A stretch of DNA of 64,000 bases from Formosa algae. GTDB lineage: Bacteria; Bacteroidota; Bacteroidia; Flavobacteriales; Flavobacteriaceae. A program made the translations under genes and the position numbers. Shown one piece after another: positions 1 to 7,913 of the stretch (within the stretch, counting starts at the first letter, position 1; each line of letters starts with the position of its first letter). The stretch spans positions 1 to 64,000 of the forward strand of contig NZ_LMAK01000015.1 in assembly GCF_001439665.1 (NCBI RefSeq), in the 5' to 3' direction. The notes below the pieces were generated by a model. The model was not told where the DNA came from. It made no database searches and worked only from the letters and a program-made list of their open reading frames with translations.

Positions 1-93
1 TCTATAAAGATAAGAAATATTATTAGTTTTTCAAGCAGTTTTAACATTTTAGATATCAACAACTTATAAACCGGGGTTATTAACTTTTGTTCA

Positions 94-129
94 TAAAAAA
101 AGTCCTAACAAAATTGTTAGGACTTTTTA
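94..129 (-). terminator. Intrinsic terminator downstream of rplS
   Basis: Perfect 10-bp inverted repeat AGTCCTAACA / TGTTAGGACT (101-110 and 115-124) with a 4-nt loop. It has an A-run on the left and a T-run on the right, so it can end transcription in both directions. It sits 18 bp past the rplS stop. Bases 1-93 show no coding potential. Confidence 0.85.
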
Positions 130-146
130 ATATTATAAAGTGAAGA

Positions 147-500
147 TTATTTGTTTCTTCTTTCTTTAATTCTTGCTTTTTTACCAGTAAGACCTCTAAA
201 GTAGAAGATACGAGCTCTACGCACTTTACCTTTTTTGTTGATCTCTATTTTTTGTAAAGCTGGCATGTTTACAGGGAAGATACGTTCTACACCTACAGTA
301 CCAGACATTTTTCTGATTGTGAATGTTTCAGAAGCACCTGTTCCTCTTTTTTGAATCACTACACCTCTAAAAAACTGAGTACGTACTTTTTCACCTTCTC
401 TAATTTCGTAGTACACAGTAATTGTGTCTCCAGCTCCGAATGCTGGGAATTCTTTTTTTGTTACAAATTCGTCTTGTACAAATTTTATTAAAGATTCCAT
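147..500 (-). CDS. rplS: 50S ribosomal protein L19
   Basis: This 117-residue protein is the large-subunit protein bL19, which lies at the 30S-50S interface. The length and sequence are typical: an N-terminal helix (MESLIKFVQDEF), the SH3-like barrel with GDTITVYYEIREGEK, FRGVVIQKRGTG and FTIRKMSGTVGVERIFP, and a basic C-terminal tail rich in Lys and Arg. The ATG start fits homologues. trmD lies upstream on the same strand, but a strong promoter (576-605) and a leader hairpin (546-568) lie between them, so rplS probably has its own transcript. A bidirectional terminator follows. Identification is secure. Confidence 0.98.
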   Translation of the reverse strand: MESLIKFVQDEFVTKKEFPAFGAGDTITVYYEIREGEKVRTQFFRGVVIQKRGTGASETFTIRKMSGTVGVERIFPVNMPALQKIEINKKGKVRRARIFYFRGLTGKKARIKERRNK

Positions 501-545
501 ATCTTTATTATTTAATTATAGTTAATCCAAAGCAACATTCACGAT

Positions 546-568
546 TTTCGCCAGAGGTTGGTTCGAAA
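546..568 (-). promoter_or_regulatory. Leader hairpin before rplS, possible autogenous L19 leader
   Basis: In the roughly 70-nt rplS leader the minus strand reads TTTCG, AA, CCA, ACCTC, TGG, CGAAA. This gives a two-part stem (TTTCG/CGAAA and CCA/TGG) with a 5-nt loop in an otherwise AT-rich region. Ribosomal-protein mRNAs often carry leaders bound by their own product. I recall that an L19 leader has been proposed in Flavobacteriia but cannot verify a match here. The fold is seen; the regulatory role is inference. Confidence 0.4.
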
Positions 569-575
569 TTGGCTG

Positions 576-605
576 CAAAAATAGTGATTTATTTCTTATC
601 TGCAA
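576..605 (-). promoter_or_regulatory. Bacteroidota-type promoter of rplS
   Basis: On the minus strand TTG (605-603) is followed after 19 bp by TATTTTTG (583-576). This matches the flavobacterial consensus TTG-N17-23-TAnnTTTG. Transcription would start near 570, giving a leader of about 70 nt. It is one of three promoters in the window where I find both elements at proper spacing. Confidence 0.6.
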
Positions 606-626
606 CACTAAGTGTTTAAAAAAATA

Positions 627-1304
627 TTAGTCGTCTAAAAGATCAGGCCTACGTGTTTTGGTTCGCTCAAAAGCTTGATCTTCACGCCATTTCTCTATTT
701 TAGGAAAATTACCTGTAAATAAAATTTCAGGAACTTTTAATCCTTTATACTCTCTTGGGCGTGTATAAATAGGTGGAGCTAGTAAGTTATCTTGAAAAGA
801 ATCTGTTAAAGCAGAAGTTTCGTTACCCAAAACACCTGGTATTAATCTTATGATTGAATCGCACAATACTGCTGCTCCCAATTCCCCTCCAGAAAGCACA
901 TAATCTCCGATAGATATTTCTTTAGTGACAAACAAATCACGTACGCGTTGGTCTACACCTTTATAATGACCGCAAAGAATAATGATATTTTCTTTTAGAG
1001 ATAAAGTGTTAGCCATACCTTGTTTTAATGTCTCTCCATCTGGAGTCATATAAATTACCTCGTCGTAATCTCGCTCAGATTTTAATTTGGAAATGCATTT
1101 ATCAATAGGTTCTATAAGCATAACCATTCCGGCACCTCCTCCAAACTGATAATCGTCTATAGTTTTATAGTTATCTGTAGTATAATCTCTTAAATTATGA
1201 AAATGGACTTCGACTAAATTAGCATCAATTGCTCGTTTTAAAATAGATGCTTCAAACGGACTTTTAAGTAATTCGGGTAAAACGGTAATGATATCTATGC
1301 GCAT
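627..1304 (-). CDS. trmD: tRNA (guanine-N1)-methyltransferase TrmD
   Basis: TrmD methylates G37 of tRNAs next to the anticodon, using S-adenosylmethionine, and so prevents +1 frameshifting. The 225-residue protein carries the SPOUT trefoil-knot motifs GHYKGVDQR (residues 112-120) and [11 protein letters not shown] (131-141), plus the N-terminal FGGGAGMVM loop. The C-terminus is slightly short compared with proteobacterial enzymes (about 250) but ends in the usual Arg-rich segment. The ATG start is well supported. It lies upstream of rplS, a neighbour pairing found in many bacteria. Confidence 0.98.
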   Translation of the reverse strand: MRIDIITVLPELLKSPFEASILKRAIDANLVEVHFHNLRDYTTDNYKTIDDYQFGGGAGMVMLIEPIDKCISKLKSERDYDEVIYMTPDGETLKQGMANTLSLKENIIILCGHYKGVDQRVRDLFVTKEISIGDYVLSGGELGAAVLCDSIIRLIPGVLGNETSALTDSFQDNLLAPPIYTRPREYKGLKVPEILFTGNFPKIEKWREDQAFERTKTRRPDLLDD

Positions 1305-1384
1305 GGCTTCCTATTAAATCAAATGCAAAGATGCGAAGAATGGATTTAAAAACCGAAGATATTTATTGTGCAATTGTGATTAAC

Positions 1385-1414
1385 AAAAAAGTCCATACAT
1401 GTTGTATGGACTTT
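1385..1414 (-). terminator. Intrinsic terminator downstream of the 1441-2061 gene
   Basis: Perfect 11-bp inverted repeat AAGTCCATACA / TGTATGGACTT (1389-1399, 1403-1413) with a TGT loop. On the minus strand it is followed by a T-run (complement of the A-run at 1385-1390). It lies about 27 bp past the stop of the upstream minus-strand gene. Confidence 0.8.
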
Positions 1415-1440
1415 TCTGTGATTACGTGACTGTATATGTT

Positions 1441-2061
1441 TTAAGCGTTGCCTTTTTGTTTATTTAGCTCATCTTGTAATTGTCTGCGTACTTTTTGTTC
1501 TCTTTCTAAAGCTGTTTTACGGTGCTCGTCAAATTCTTCTTCTATTTCTGAAAGCATACGTTTGGCTTCTTTTGTTACCGAATTACTGTTTCTAAATTTA
1601 TAGATAAAGAATAATAAACAAATTAAAAGTCCGCCAATAATAGACCATATAAAAGTATTATAAGTGGTTTTGCTTAATTGCATTCCTAAAAACTCCATGC
1701 TATCTTTTTCTTGATTTGTAAGATCTAGCGTGTTTTGAGTTTCGTTTAATTTAGATTTTAATGTCGCAATTTCTTTAGCCTGTTGATCTACGATTGTTTG
1801 TGTTTCAACTAAATCTTTTCTAATGGCTTGTAAAGAATCTAGAGTATGAGATTTTAATGTTTGTAACCATACTTTTTTAACGACTTTATAATTCTGATAA
1901 TTATTTGATTTTTGAATGATGAATTCAAATTGGTTATCTAAAGTTCCTTCATTTAAAGATAAATTTGAATCGGATTCTGTTTCAGTATTTGTTTGTGCTG
2001 ATAACGTAATGGTAAGCAGACACGTAATTAAAGTGGTTGCTATGGTTTTTACTACATTCAT
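1441..2061 (-). CDS. Exported coiled-coil protein with one C-terminal membrane helix
   Basis: I do not recognise a named family. The 206-residue product starts best at the ATG at 2061, where a clean signal peptide begins (MNVVKTIATTLITCLLTITLSAQ); an in-frame GTG at 2097 would only add a hydrophilic stretch before it. A predicted coiled coil (roughly residues 70-125, rich in Glu, Lys, Thr and Leu) precedes a single membrane helix (TFIWSIIGGLLICLLFFIYKF). A charged cytoplasmic tail follows, with further heptad-like Glu/Arg/Lys content. The layout suggests a periplasmic sensor or scaffold anchored in the inner membrane. It lies between gap and trmD with its own terminator. Function unknown. Confidence 0.75.
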   Translation of the reverse strand: MNVVKTIATTLITCLLTITLSAQTNTETESDSNLSLNEGTLDNQFEFIIQKSNNYQNYKVVKKVWLQTLKSHTLDSLQAIRKDLVETQTIVDQQAKEIATLKSKLNETQNTLDLTNQEKDSMEFLGMQLSKTTYNTFIWSIIGGLLICLLFFIYKFRNSNSVTKEAKRMLSEIEEEFDEHRKTALEREQKVRRQLQDELNKQKGNA

Positions 2062-2138
2062 TATAGAAATCTTATTTGGATTTTTTTTGGATGTCACGAA
2101 TTTAAAAAATAATGTTTAAGTTCTGCACTTAAATTTGC

Positions 2139-2166
2139 AAAAAACCTCACTATAGTGCGGTTTTAT
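2139..2166 (-). terminator. Probable terminator downstream of the GAPDH-type gene
   Basis: Imperfect hairpin AAAACC-T-CAC-TATA-GTG-C-GGTTTT at 2141-2164. On the minus strand the distal arm ends in a short T-run. It sits 36 bp past the stop of the dehydrogenase gene. Confidence 0.55.
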
Positions 2167-2201
2167 ATATACGTTAGAATTTTATAAACGGATGCTTTCT
2201 A

Positions 2202-3650
2202 TTAATAATATGTATAACGTCTTACTTTAGAAATGTATTTTGCTAACCTAACTACCTGATGGCTATAACCATATTCGTTATCGTACCAAATATATAAAAT
2301 CACATTTTTGTTATTCGGTCTTACAATTGTGGCCTTACTGTCAAAAATAGCAGGAGCAGAACTTCCTACAATATCACTAGAGACCAACTCATCATTAAGT
2401 TCATATTTAATTTGTTCTACTAATGGGCCTTCTAAAGCACTCTTTTTAATAGTAGAATTTAATTCTTCTAGACTAGTTTCTGTGTTTAATTCTAAATTTA
2501 ATATGGCTAAAGAGCCGTTAGGCACAGGAACACGTATGGCGTTAGACGTTAATTTACCTTCTAAACTTGGTAGTGCTTTAGAGACTGCTTTTCCGGCACC
2601 AGTTTCTGTAATTACCATATTTAAAGCAGCAGCTCTTCCGCGACGATATTTATTATGAAAATTATCGACCAAATTCTGATCGTTAGTATAGGCATGAATG
2701 GTTTCTAAATGGCCATGTTTTACACCATAAACATCTTCTATTACTTTTAGAATAGGAGTGATGGCATTTGTTGTGCATGATGCTGCAGAAAAAATATTAA
2801 CTGCATCGGGCTTATATTCTAAATGATTTACTCCATGTACAATATTGGGTATGCCTTTTCCAGGAGCAGTTAATAATACTTTGTTTACACCCTTTGCATG
2901 TAAATGTCTGCTTAATGCTTCTTGATCTCTAAAAGCTCCAGTATTATCTATCACTAGAGCATTATTTATACCGTAAGCTGTATAATCAATATCTTCAGGA
3001 TTATTTGCTGAAATAATTTTAACTGTAGTTCCGTTAATTATTAGGGCGTCGTTTAGGGCATCTACAGTTACTGTTCCCGAAAAATCTGCATGTATAGAAT
3101 CGTTTCTTAAAAGTGATGCTCTTTTTTCTAATACCGTTTGATCTATTTTACCGCGAGTTACAATCGCTCGTAAACGCAGCTGATTTCCAGCTCCAGTTCT
3201 TGTCATTAACTCTCTAGCAACTAAGCGTCCAATTCTTCCAAAACCATATAGTACAACATCTTTAGGTGTTATTGGACCATTTTTTTTAGCATCTTTAAGT
3301 TTGTCAACAATAAAAGAGGTGGCATTGTGGTGGTGCTGGTCTTCAGATTTAAATTCAAAAGTTAACTTTCCAATATCCAGTTTAGCAGGAGGTAAGTCTA
3401 ATTTTTTAATGGCTTGCGCAATTTCTACAGAATCGAATACAGAAATGGGTTTTTGTACAAATTGTCCAGCGTATTCATGCAAGTTTAAAATCTCACTCAC
3501 ATTACGGTCTATAAGTTGATTTCTGAACAGTACAAGTTCTATCGCTTTATCGTACCAAAGGTCGCTTACTATTTTAATAAATTTTACTGTAGCTCGTCTT
3601 CTATCGGCTTGAAAAGCCAATTCTTTTTCATAAGTTTCGTTAAAACTCAT
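2202..3650 (-). CDS. gap: Glyceraldehyde-3-phosphate dehydrogenase, long form with N-terminal extension
   Basis: This enzyme interconverts glyceraldehyde-3-phosphate and 1,3-bisphosphoglycerate with NAD(P). The classic fold begins only at about residue 131: the Rossmann motif GFGRIGR is at 136-142, the catalytic Cys292 lies in SAASCTTNA, and the partner His319 in HAYT. The C-terminal WYDNEYGYSHQVV is canonical. About 130 residues precede this, so the protein has 482 residues against about 335 for ordinary GapA. Long forms of this type are known in Bacteroidota, often beside a second normal gap gene. The extension is mostly helical and charged, and I do not recognise it. Whether the enzyme works in glycolysis or gluconeogenesis cannot be told here. 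Confidence 0.92.
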   Translation of the reverse strand: MSFNETYEKELAFQADRRRATVKFIKIVSDLWYDKAIELVLFRNQLIDRNVSEILNLHEYAGQFVQKPISVFDSVEIAQAIKKLDLPPAKLDIGKLTFEFKSEDQHHHNATSFIVDKLKDAKKNGPITPKDVVLYGFGRIGRLVARELMTRTGAGNQLRLRAIVTRGKIDQTVLEKRASLLRNDSIHADFSGTVTVDALNDALIINGTTVKIISANNPEDIDYTAYGINNALVIDNTGAFRDQEALSRHLHAKGVNKVLLTAPGKGIPNIVHGVNHLEYKPDAVNIFSAASCTTNAITPILKVIEDVYGVKHGHLETIHAYTNDQNLVDNFHNKYRRGRAAALNMVITETGAGKAVSKALPSLEGKLTSNAIRVPVPNGSLAILNLELNTETSLEELNSTIKKSALEGPLVEQIKYELNDELVSSDIVGSSAPAIFDSKATIVRPNNKNVILYIWYDNEYGYSHQVVRLAKYISKVRRYTYY

Positions 3651-3685
3651 TGATTTAATTTTTAGTTAGTTGTTTATATCTGATA

Positions 3686-3693
3686 CAAAAGTA
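3686..3693 (-). promoter_or_regulatory. -7 promoter box of the GAPDH-type gene
   Basis: On the minus strand TACTTTTG matches the Bacteroidota -7 consensus TAnnTTTG, 35 bp before the ATG. I see no TTG at 17-23 bp upstream, so the -33 element is weak or absent. Confidence 0.4.
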
Positions 3694-3727
3694 AAAGATT
3701 TCAAACGTTTTCGTAAATGTTTTTAAA

Positions 3728-3768
3728 AAAAATAAAACCTCCTAGAATATCTAGAAGGTTTTATTTTA
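3728..3768 (-). terminator. Terminator downstream of the HtrA protease gene
   Basis: Long inverted repeat with outer arms AAATAAAACC and GGTTTTATTT around an inner CTAGA/TCTAG stem. It lies just past the protease stop. The minus-strand side ends in a T-run (complement of the A-run at 3725-3732). Confidence 0.75.
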
Positions 3769-3792
3769 AACGAATTCAATGCGTTTAAATTA

Positions 3793-5199
3793 TTATCTAA
3801 AATTGTAACGCTCTTTTTCTCCATTTGCGTTTATTAATTCAATTTGCAAAGGTTCGTAAGGTGATTTGTTTTTAAGTATGGTTTGTACATCGTCTATACT
3901 ATTTACTTTTTGAGTATTTATAGCGGTAATAATTGTACCTTCCATAATGCCGTTTTGTTTCCAATATTGGGCATATTCATCATTAAGTCTTATAATTTTG
4001 ACACCATTATCTAAGTTGAATTTTTTAAGATCTTTTTTATCTGTATTCTTAATAACACCAACTAATGGCATGGTAAAAGTTTGATTTCTAATTAAGGTTA
4101 CAGGAATTTCTTTTAAATCACCATCTCTTAGAATTGTAACATTCACTACATCATCTGGACGTTTAGTATTTAAATGTCCTCTAAGATCTGCAAATTTTCT
4201 AATTTTTACTTGATCTACTTTTTTAATAATATCGCCTTTTTCTATACCCGAAACTTGAGCTCCAGAACCTTCTTCAACATTATCTACATAAAAACCTTCG
4301 GTATCATCAATGTTTAATTTTTCAGCAAAAGCATTATTTAAAGCACCTCCAGTCACACCTAAAATTCCATTCTGTACGTTACCGTACTCCATAATATCTT
4401 CAATTACTTTTCTTGCTATATTACTAGGTACGGCAAAAGAGTATCCAATATAAGATCCCGTTTGCGAAGATATTGCAGTGTTTATTCCTATTAAATCTCC
4501 GTTAGCATTTACTAAAGCACCACCAGAATTTCCTGGATTAACAGCAGCATCTGTTTGTATAAACGATTGGTAACTATCTCCCGTTAAATCTCTAGATTTT
4601 GCACTAATTATACCAGCCGTAACTGTAGATGTTAAATTAAAAGGATTCCCAACAGCAAGTACCCATTCTCCTAATTTTGCCTGATCGCTATCTCCAAATG
4701 TGGTATATGGTAAATCTTCTTCGGTATCAATTTTTAGTAAAGCAATATCTGTTTTATCATCGCTACCAATAATTGTAGCATTGTATTCTCTATTGTCATT
4801 TAATGTAACAGTAAGTTCTTGAGAATTATTAATAACATGATTGTTTGTAATAATATAACCGTCTGGTGAAATAATAACTCCAGATCCTGTACCTACTTGA
4901 GGTCTTGCAGAACTTCTACCTAAGAATAAGTCTTTATAGGTCATTTGTCCAGAAACAATTGAAGTGTTTTTTACGTGCACAACACTGTGTACTGTATTTT
5001 CTGCAGCCGTAGTAAAATCGGGTGCATTATTTATCATATTGGTATTAGCTACATTTGTAGTAGGTAAAAAATTTGAAGGACGAGATTCTGTTTTAGTAAT
5101 CACTAAAGCATCTTCATTTTCCAAAAACATTTTATAGGCGCCAAGAGTTAACAAGCCACCTAAAGCTGAAACAAAGACTAAGGTTAATATTTTTTTCAT
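3793..5199 (-). CDS. HtrA/Deg-family periplasmic serine protease with two PDZ domains
   Basis: Deg proteases degrade or refold damaged proteins in the cell envelope. The 468-residue product has an uncleaved-type N-terminal membrane segment (residues 4-24). A trypsin-like domain follows with the triad His121 (NNHV), Asp151 (KTDIALLKID) and Ser225 (GNSGGA). Two PDZ domains follow at about 280-370 and 385-468. The length and two PDZs match DegP/DegQ rather than DegS. It is transcribed away from dapF. The family is sure; the DegP versus DegQ subtype is not. Confidence 0.95.
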   Translation of the reverse strand: MKKILTLVFVSALGGLLTLGAYKMFLENEDALVITKTESRPSNFLPTTNVANTNMINNAPDFTTAAENTVHSVVHVKNTSIVSGQMTYKDLFLGRSSARPQVGTGSGVIISPDGYIITNNHVINNSQELTVTLNDNREYNATIIGSDDKTDIALLKIDTEEDLPYTTFGDSDQAKLGEWVLAVGNPFNLTSTVTAGIISAKSRDLTGDSYQSFIQTDAAVNPGNSGGALVNANGDLIGINTAISSQTGSYIGYSFAVPSNIARKVIEDIMEYGNVQNGILGVTGGALNNAFAEKLNIDDTEGFYVDNVEEGSGAQVSGIEKGDIIKKVDQVKIRKFADLRGHLNTKRPDDVVNVTILRDGDLKEIPVTLIRNQTFTMPLVGVIKNTDKKDLKKFNLDNGVKIIRLNDEYAQYWKQNGIMEGTIITAINTQKVNSIDDVQTILKNKSPYEPLQIELINANGEKERYNFR

Positions 5200-5332
5200 G
5201 TTTAGTGTAATTTAGGTTATTAAATAATAAAGATTAAAATTAATTCTTTATGGTGTATGCTAGTAATTCTTTAACGCTATTTAACTTACTATTAAAGAGT
5301 TTTTAACACACGAATTAATAGCTAAATATTCC

Positions 5333-5340
5333 TATATTTG
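5333..5340 (+). promoter_or_regulatory. -7 promoter box of the dapF operon
   Basis: TATATTTG matches TAnnTTTG and ends only 9 bp before the dapF ATG at 5350, so the mRNA would have an extremely short leader. No TTG is found at 17-23 bp upstream. Confidence 0.45.
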
Positions 5341-5349
5341 CTGCTAATT

Positions 5350-6129
5350 ATGACACATACTTTTTACAAATACCAAGGAACAGGGAATGATTTTGTGATG
5401 ATTGATAATCGTCTAAATACATTCAATAAACAAGATACAGCGCTTATTAATCGACTATGTGATAGACGTTTTGGAATTGGAGCAGATGGTTTAATTTTAT
5501 TAGAAAATCATGACGAAGCCGATTTTAAAATGGTGTATTATAATGCCGATGGTAACGAAAGTACCATGTGTGGAAATGGCGGACGTTGTTTGTCTCAATT
5601 TGCTAAAGATTTAAATGTTATTGATAAAAAAGCATCTTTTGAAGCTATCGATGGGATGCATCATGTGGTGTTTGATGGAGATTTAGTGCAATTGCAAATG
5701 CAAGATGTACCTACTGTAGAAGATCATAAATCTTATGTGTTTTTAAATACAGGTTCACCACATCATGTGCAATTTGAAGATAATATTGCATCTTTCGATA
5801 TTAAAACGATTGGTAGAAATATAAGAAACGGTGCTCCTTATTATAAGGAAGGCACTAATGTAAATTTTGTTAAGAAAATTTCTAGCAATGAGTTTCAAGT
5901 CAGAACTTATGAAAGAGGTGTAGAAGATGAAACCTTATCTTGCGGTACGGGAGTTACTGCAGTTGCTATTGCCATGAATTATTTAGGAGAAACTCCAGAT
6001 AATACGGTACATTTAAAAGTACAAGGCGGAGAATTAAAGGTGTCTTTTACTAAAACAGAATCAGGATATAATAATGTATGGTTAACAGGACCTGCAAAAC
6101 AAGTTTTTAAAGGCGAGATAGCATGGTAA
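5350..6129 (+). CDS. dapF: Diaminopimelate epimerase
   Basis: DapF converts LL- to meso-diaminopimelate, the step that feeds both lysine synthesis and peptidoglycan cross-links. The two catalytic cysteines are visible: Cys74 in MCGNGGRC and Cys198 in SCGTGVTA. The 259-residue length is normal. I chose the ATG at 5350 (MTHTFYKYQGTGNDF); the open frame extends back to a TTG at 5338, but that lies within the promoter box. The downstream acetyltransferase start overlaps the dapF stop by 7 bp and mltG follows, so this is a tight operon with a cell-wall flavour. dapA lies in the same window at 22077. Confidence 0.97.
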   Translation: MTHTFYKYQGTGNDFVMIDNRLNTFNKQDTALINRLCDRRFGIGADGLILLENHDEADFKMVYYNADGNESTMCGNGGRCLSQFAKDLNVIDKKASFEAIDGMHHVVFDGDLVQLQMQDVPTVEDHKSYVFLNTGSPHHVQFEDNIASFDIKTIGRNIRNGAPYYKEGTNVNFVKKISSNEFQVRTYERGVEDETLSCGTGVTAVAIAMNYLGETPDNTVHLKVQGGELKVSFTKTESGYNNVWLTGPAKQVFKGEIAW

Positions 6130-6647
6130 CCTTAAAAGGAGAACATGTGTATTTGCGTGCTTTGGAACCCGAAGATTTAGATTTTATTCATGAAGTTGAA
6201 AATGATGAGTCTATCTGGGAACTTAGTAATACGCAAACACCATATTCTAAATTTTTAATAAAACAATATTTAGAGCAAGCACATTTAGATATTTATGAAG
6301 CCAAGCAATTACGCTTAGTCATTTCAGATTATAATGAAAATACAATTGGTTTGATAGATGTTTTCGATTTTGAATTTCAGAACCGAAAAGCCGGTATCGG
6401 TATTTTAATTACTAATGCAGCTAAGCGCGCTCAAGGCTTAGGGAGTGAAGCACTCTCTCTCTTAGTTAATTATTGTTTTACACAACTTCAATTACATCAA
6501 GTATATTGTAATATCTCTGAAGATAATACAGCAAGTCTTAAATTATTCACCAAACAAGGGTTTCAAAACGTCGGTTTAAAAAAAGACTGGAACTTTGTAA
6601 ACGGTACTTATAAAAACGAATTTCTTTTACAACTAATTAATAGCTAA
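6123..6647 (+). CDS. GNAT-family N-acetyltransferase (RimJ/RimL type)
   Basis: A 174-residue acetyl-CoA-dependent acetyltransferase. It has the RimJ/RimL-like N-terminus (LKGEHVYLRALEPEDLDFIHEVENDES), the acetyl-CoA loop region (AKRAQGLGSEAL) and the ending CNISEDNTASLKLFTKQGF. Substrates in this subfamily include protein N-termini, aminoglycosides and small amines; nothing here defines the substrate. It starts inside the end of dapF (7-bp overlap), and its stop overlaps the mltG start by one base (TAATG), so the three genes are translationally coupled. The family is sure, the function open. Confidence 0.9.
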   Translation: MVTLKGEHVYLRALEPEDLDFIHEVENDESIWELSNTQTPYSKFLIKQYLEQAHLDIYEAKQLRLVISDYNENTIGLIDVFDFEFQNRKAGIGILITNAAKRAQGLGSEALSLLVNYCFTQLQLHQVYCNISEDNTASLKLFTKQGFQNVGLKKDWNFVNGTYKNEFLLQLINS

Positions 6648-7690
6648 TGTATATTAAAAAAATTATAGTTGCCATAGTGCTTCTTGGACTAGTAGTTGCT
6701 GCGTTTTTTGCAAATTATGTGTATTCTGCTATGTTTAAGCCTAATACGGCTTTTAATAATGAAACAGCTTATGTATATATTCCAACAGGAGCTACTTATC
6801 AAGATGTACGCGAACAATTAAAGCCTTTATTAAAAGATATTGGAACCTTTGATGCTTTGGCTGAACGTAAGCAATACACTACACATATTAAAGCAGGAAA
6901 GTTTAGTCTTACAAAAGACATGAATAATAATGATATTATAAACTCTATTCGTATTAAAAATATTCCAATTCAAGTTGCTTTTAATAATCAAGAAAGTATT
7001 GAAAAATTAGCAGGACGTGTATCTGCTCAAATAGAAGCCGATAGTTTGTCTTTAGTTGTAGCCATGAAGGATTCTCTGTTTTTAGCTACAAATAAATTCA
7101 CAACAGCAACGCTATTAGGTATGTATATTCCCAATAGTTATGAGTTTTTCTGGAATACTTCTGGTGTACAGTTTAGAGACCGCATGTTAACGGAGTATAA
7201 TAGATTTTGGAACGCGACTAGACTTGACAAAGCAAAAGCCATTGGTTTAACACCTAACGAAGTTATTACTTTAGCATCTATTGTTCACGAAGAGTCTAAA
7301 GCAGCAGACGAGCAGCCTAGAATTGCAGGTGTGTATTTAAATAGATTAAAAGTTGGGATGCCTTTGCAAGCAGATCCTACTCTTAAATTTGCTGCTTACC
7401 AATTACCAGAATACAAAAACACCCTAATTAAACGTGTGTTAAACAAACATAAAACGATAGAATCTCCATATAACACGTATATATATAACGGATTACCTCC
7501 AGGGCCAATTGCTATGGCAGACCTTACCGCTATTAATGCTGTTTTAAATGCCGAAAATCATGGGTATTATTATTTTGCAGCTGATGCTGAACGCATAGGT
7601 TACCATAGATTTGCTAAGAATTTAAGTCAGCATAATGCTAATGCAAGAGCCTATCAGAACTACCTAAATCGTCAAGGAATTAGACAATAA
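6647..7690 (+). CDS. mltG: Endolytic transglycosylase MltG (YceG-like)
   Basis: MltG cuts nascent glycan strands near the membrane and is thought to terminate peptidoglycan polymerisation. The 347-residue protein has one N-terminal membrane helix (residues 5-27), a LysM-like region around 40-100, and the YceG catalytic domain. The conserved ASIVxxE motif is ASIVHEES with Glu216 as the invariant acid; IAGVYLNRLKVGMPLQADPT follows. It is the last gene of the dapF operon. About 220 noncoding bases follow, holding a dyad motif and a promoter for the next gene. Confidence 0.95.
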   Translation: MYIKKIIVAIVLLGLVVAAFFANYVYSAMFKPNTAFNNETAYVYIPTGATYQDVREQLKPLLKDIGTFDALAERKQYTTHIKAGKFSLTKDMNNNDIINSIRIKNIPIQVAFNNQESIEKLAGRVSAQIEADSLSLVVAMKDSLFLATNKFTTATLLGMYIPNSYEFFWNTSGVQFRDRMLTEYNRFWNATRLDKAKAIGLTPNEVITLASIVHEESKAADEQPRIAGVYLNRLKVGMPLQADPTLKFAAYQLPEYKNTLIKRVLNKHKTIESPYNTYIYNGLPPGPIAMADLTAINAVLNAENHGYYYFAADAERIGYHRFAKNLSQHNANARAYQNYLNRQGIRQ

Positions 7691-7720
7691 TTATAAAAAT
7701 TAGAATTTTAACAATAATTT

Positions 7721-7740
7721 ATGTAATACTTGTCTTACAT
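7721..7740 (+). promoter_or_regulatory. 20-bp dyad, candidate operator shared with 36074-36093
   Basis: ATGTAATACTTGTCTTACAT is a perfect 6-bp inverted repeat (ATGTAA/TTACAT) with an 8-bp spacer. The same motif on the minus strand at 36093-36074 matches 17 of 20 bases. It lies 111 bp upstream of the -7 box of the next gene and 30 bp past the mltG stop. This looks like a transcription-factor site; the factor is unknown. Confidence 0.45.
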
Positions 7741-7851
7741 GAAATTGAGTTCTAAACAGGCTCTGAGCTCGGTTAAAACGTACATTTTTAGGCGAATAAT
7801 AGGGGTATTTTGGTGTTAAATGATTAATTTTCAAATTAATAAAATATGTTG

Positions 7852-7900
7852 TACATTTGCCGACTGAAATTTTCAGGTAAACTTTATTTACTTGCCTGAA
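7852..7900 (+). promoter_or_regulatory. -7 box and leader stem-loop of the lysozyme-fold gene
   Basis: TACATTTG (7852-7859) matches TAnnTTTG. The leader then holds a stem-loop at 7872-7900: outer arms TTCAG/CTGAA, inner arms GTAAA/TTTAC, loop CTTTA, with a small bulge. It sits 13 bp before the ATG and could affect translation or mRNA stability. The pairing is seen; the role is inference. Confidence 0.4.
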
Positions 7901-7913
7901 GAAATTAAATGGT

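Noticed and set aside
550-575. A tRNA T-arm suggested by GGTTCGAA
   Set aside because: No cloverleaf can be drawn around it. The sequence belongs to the rplS leader on the opposite strand.
532-576. An outer GCAGC/GTTGC stem enclosing the rplS leader hairpin
   Set aside because: The 5' arm overlaps the -7 box, so it would lie upstream of the likely transcription start and not be in the RNA.
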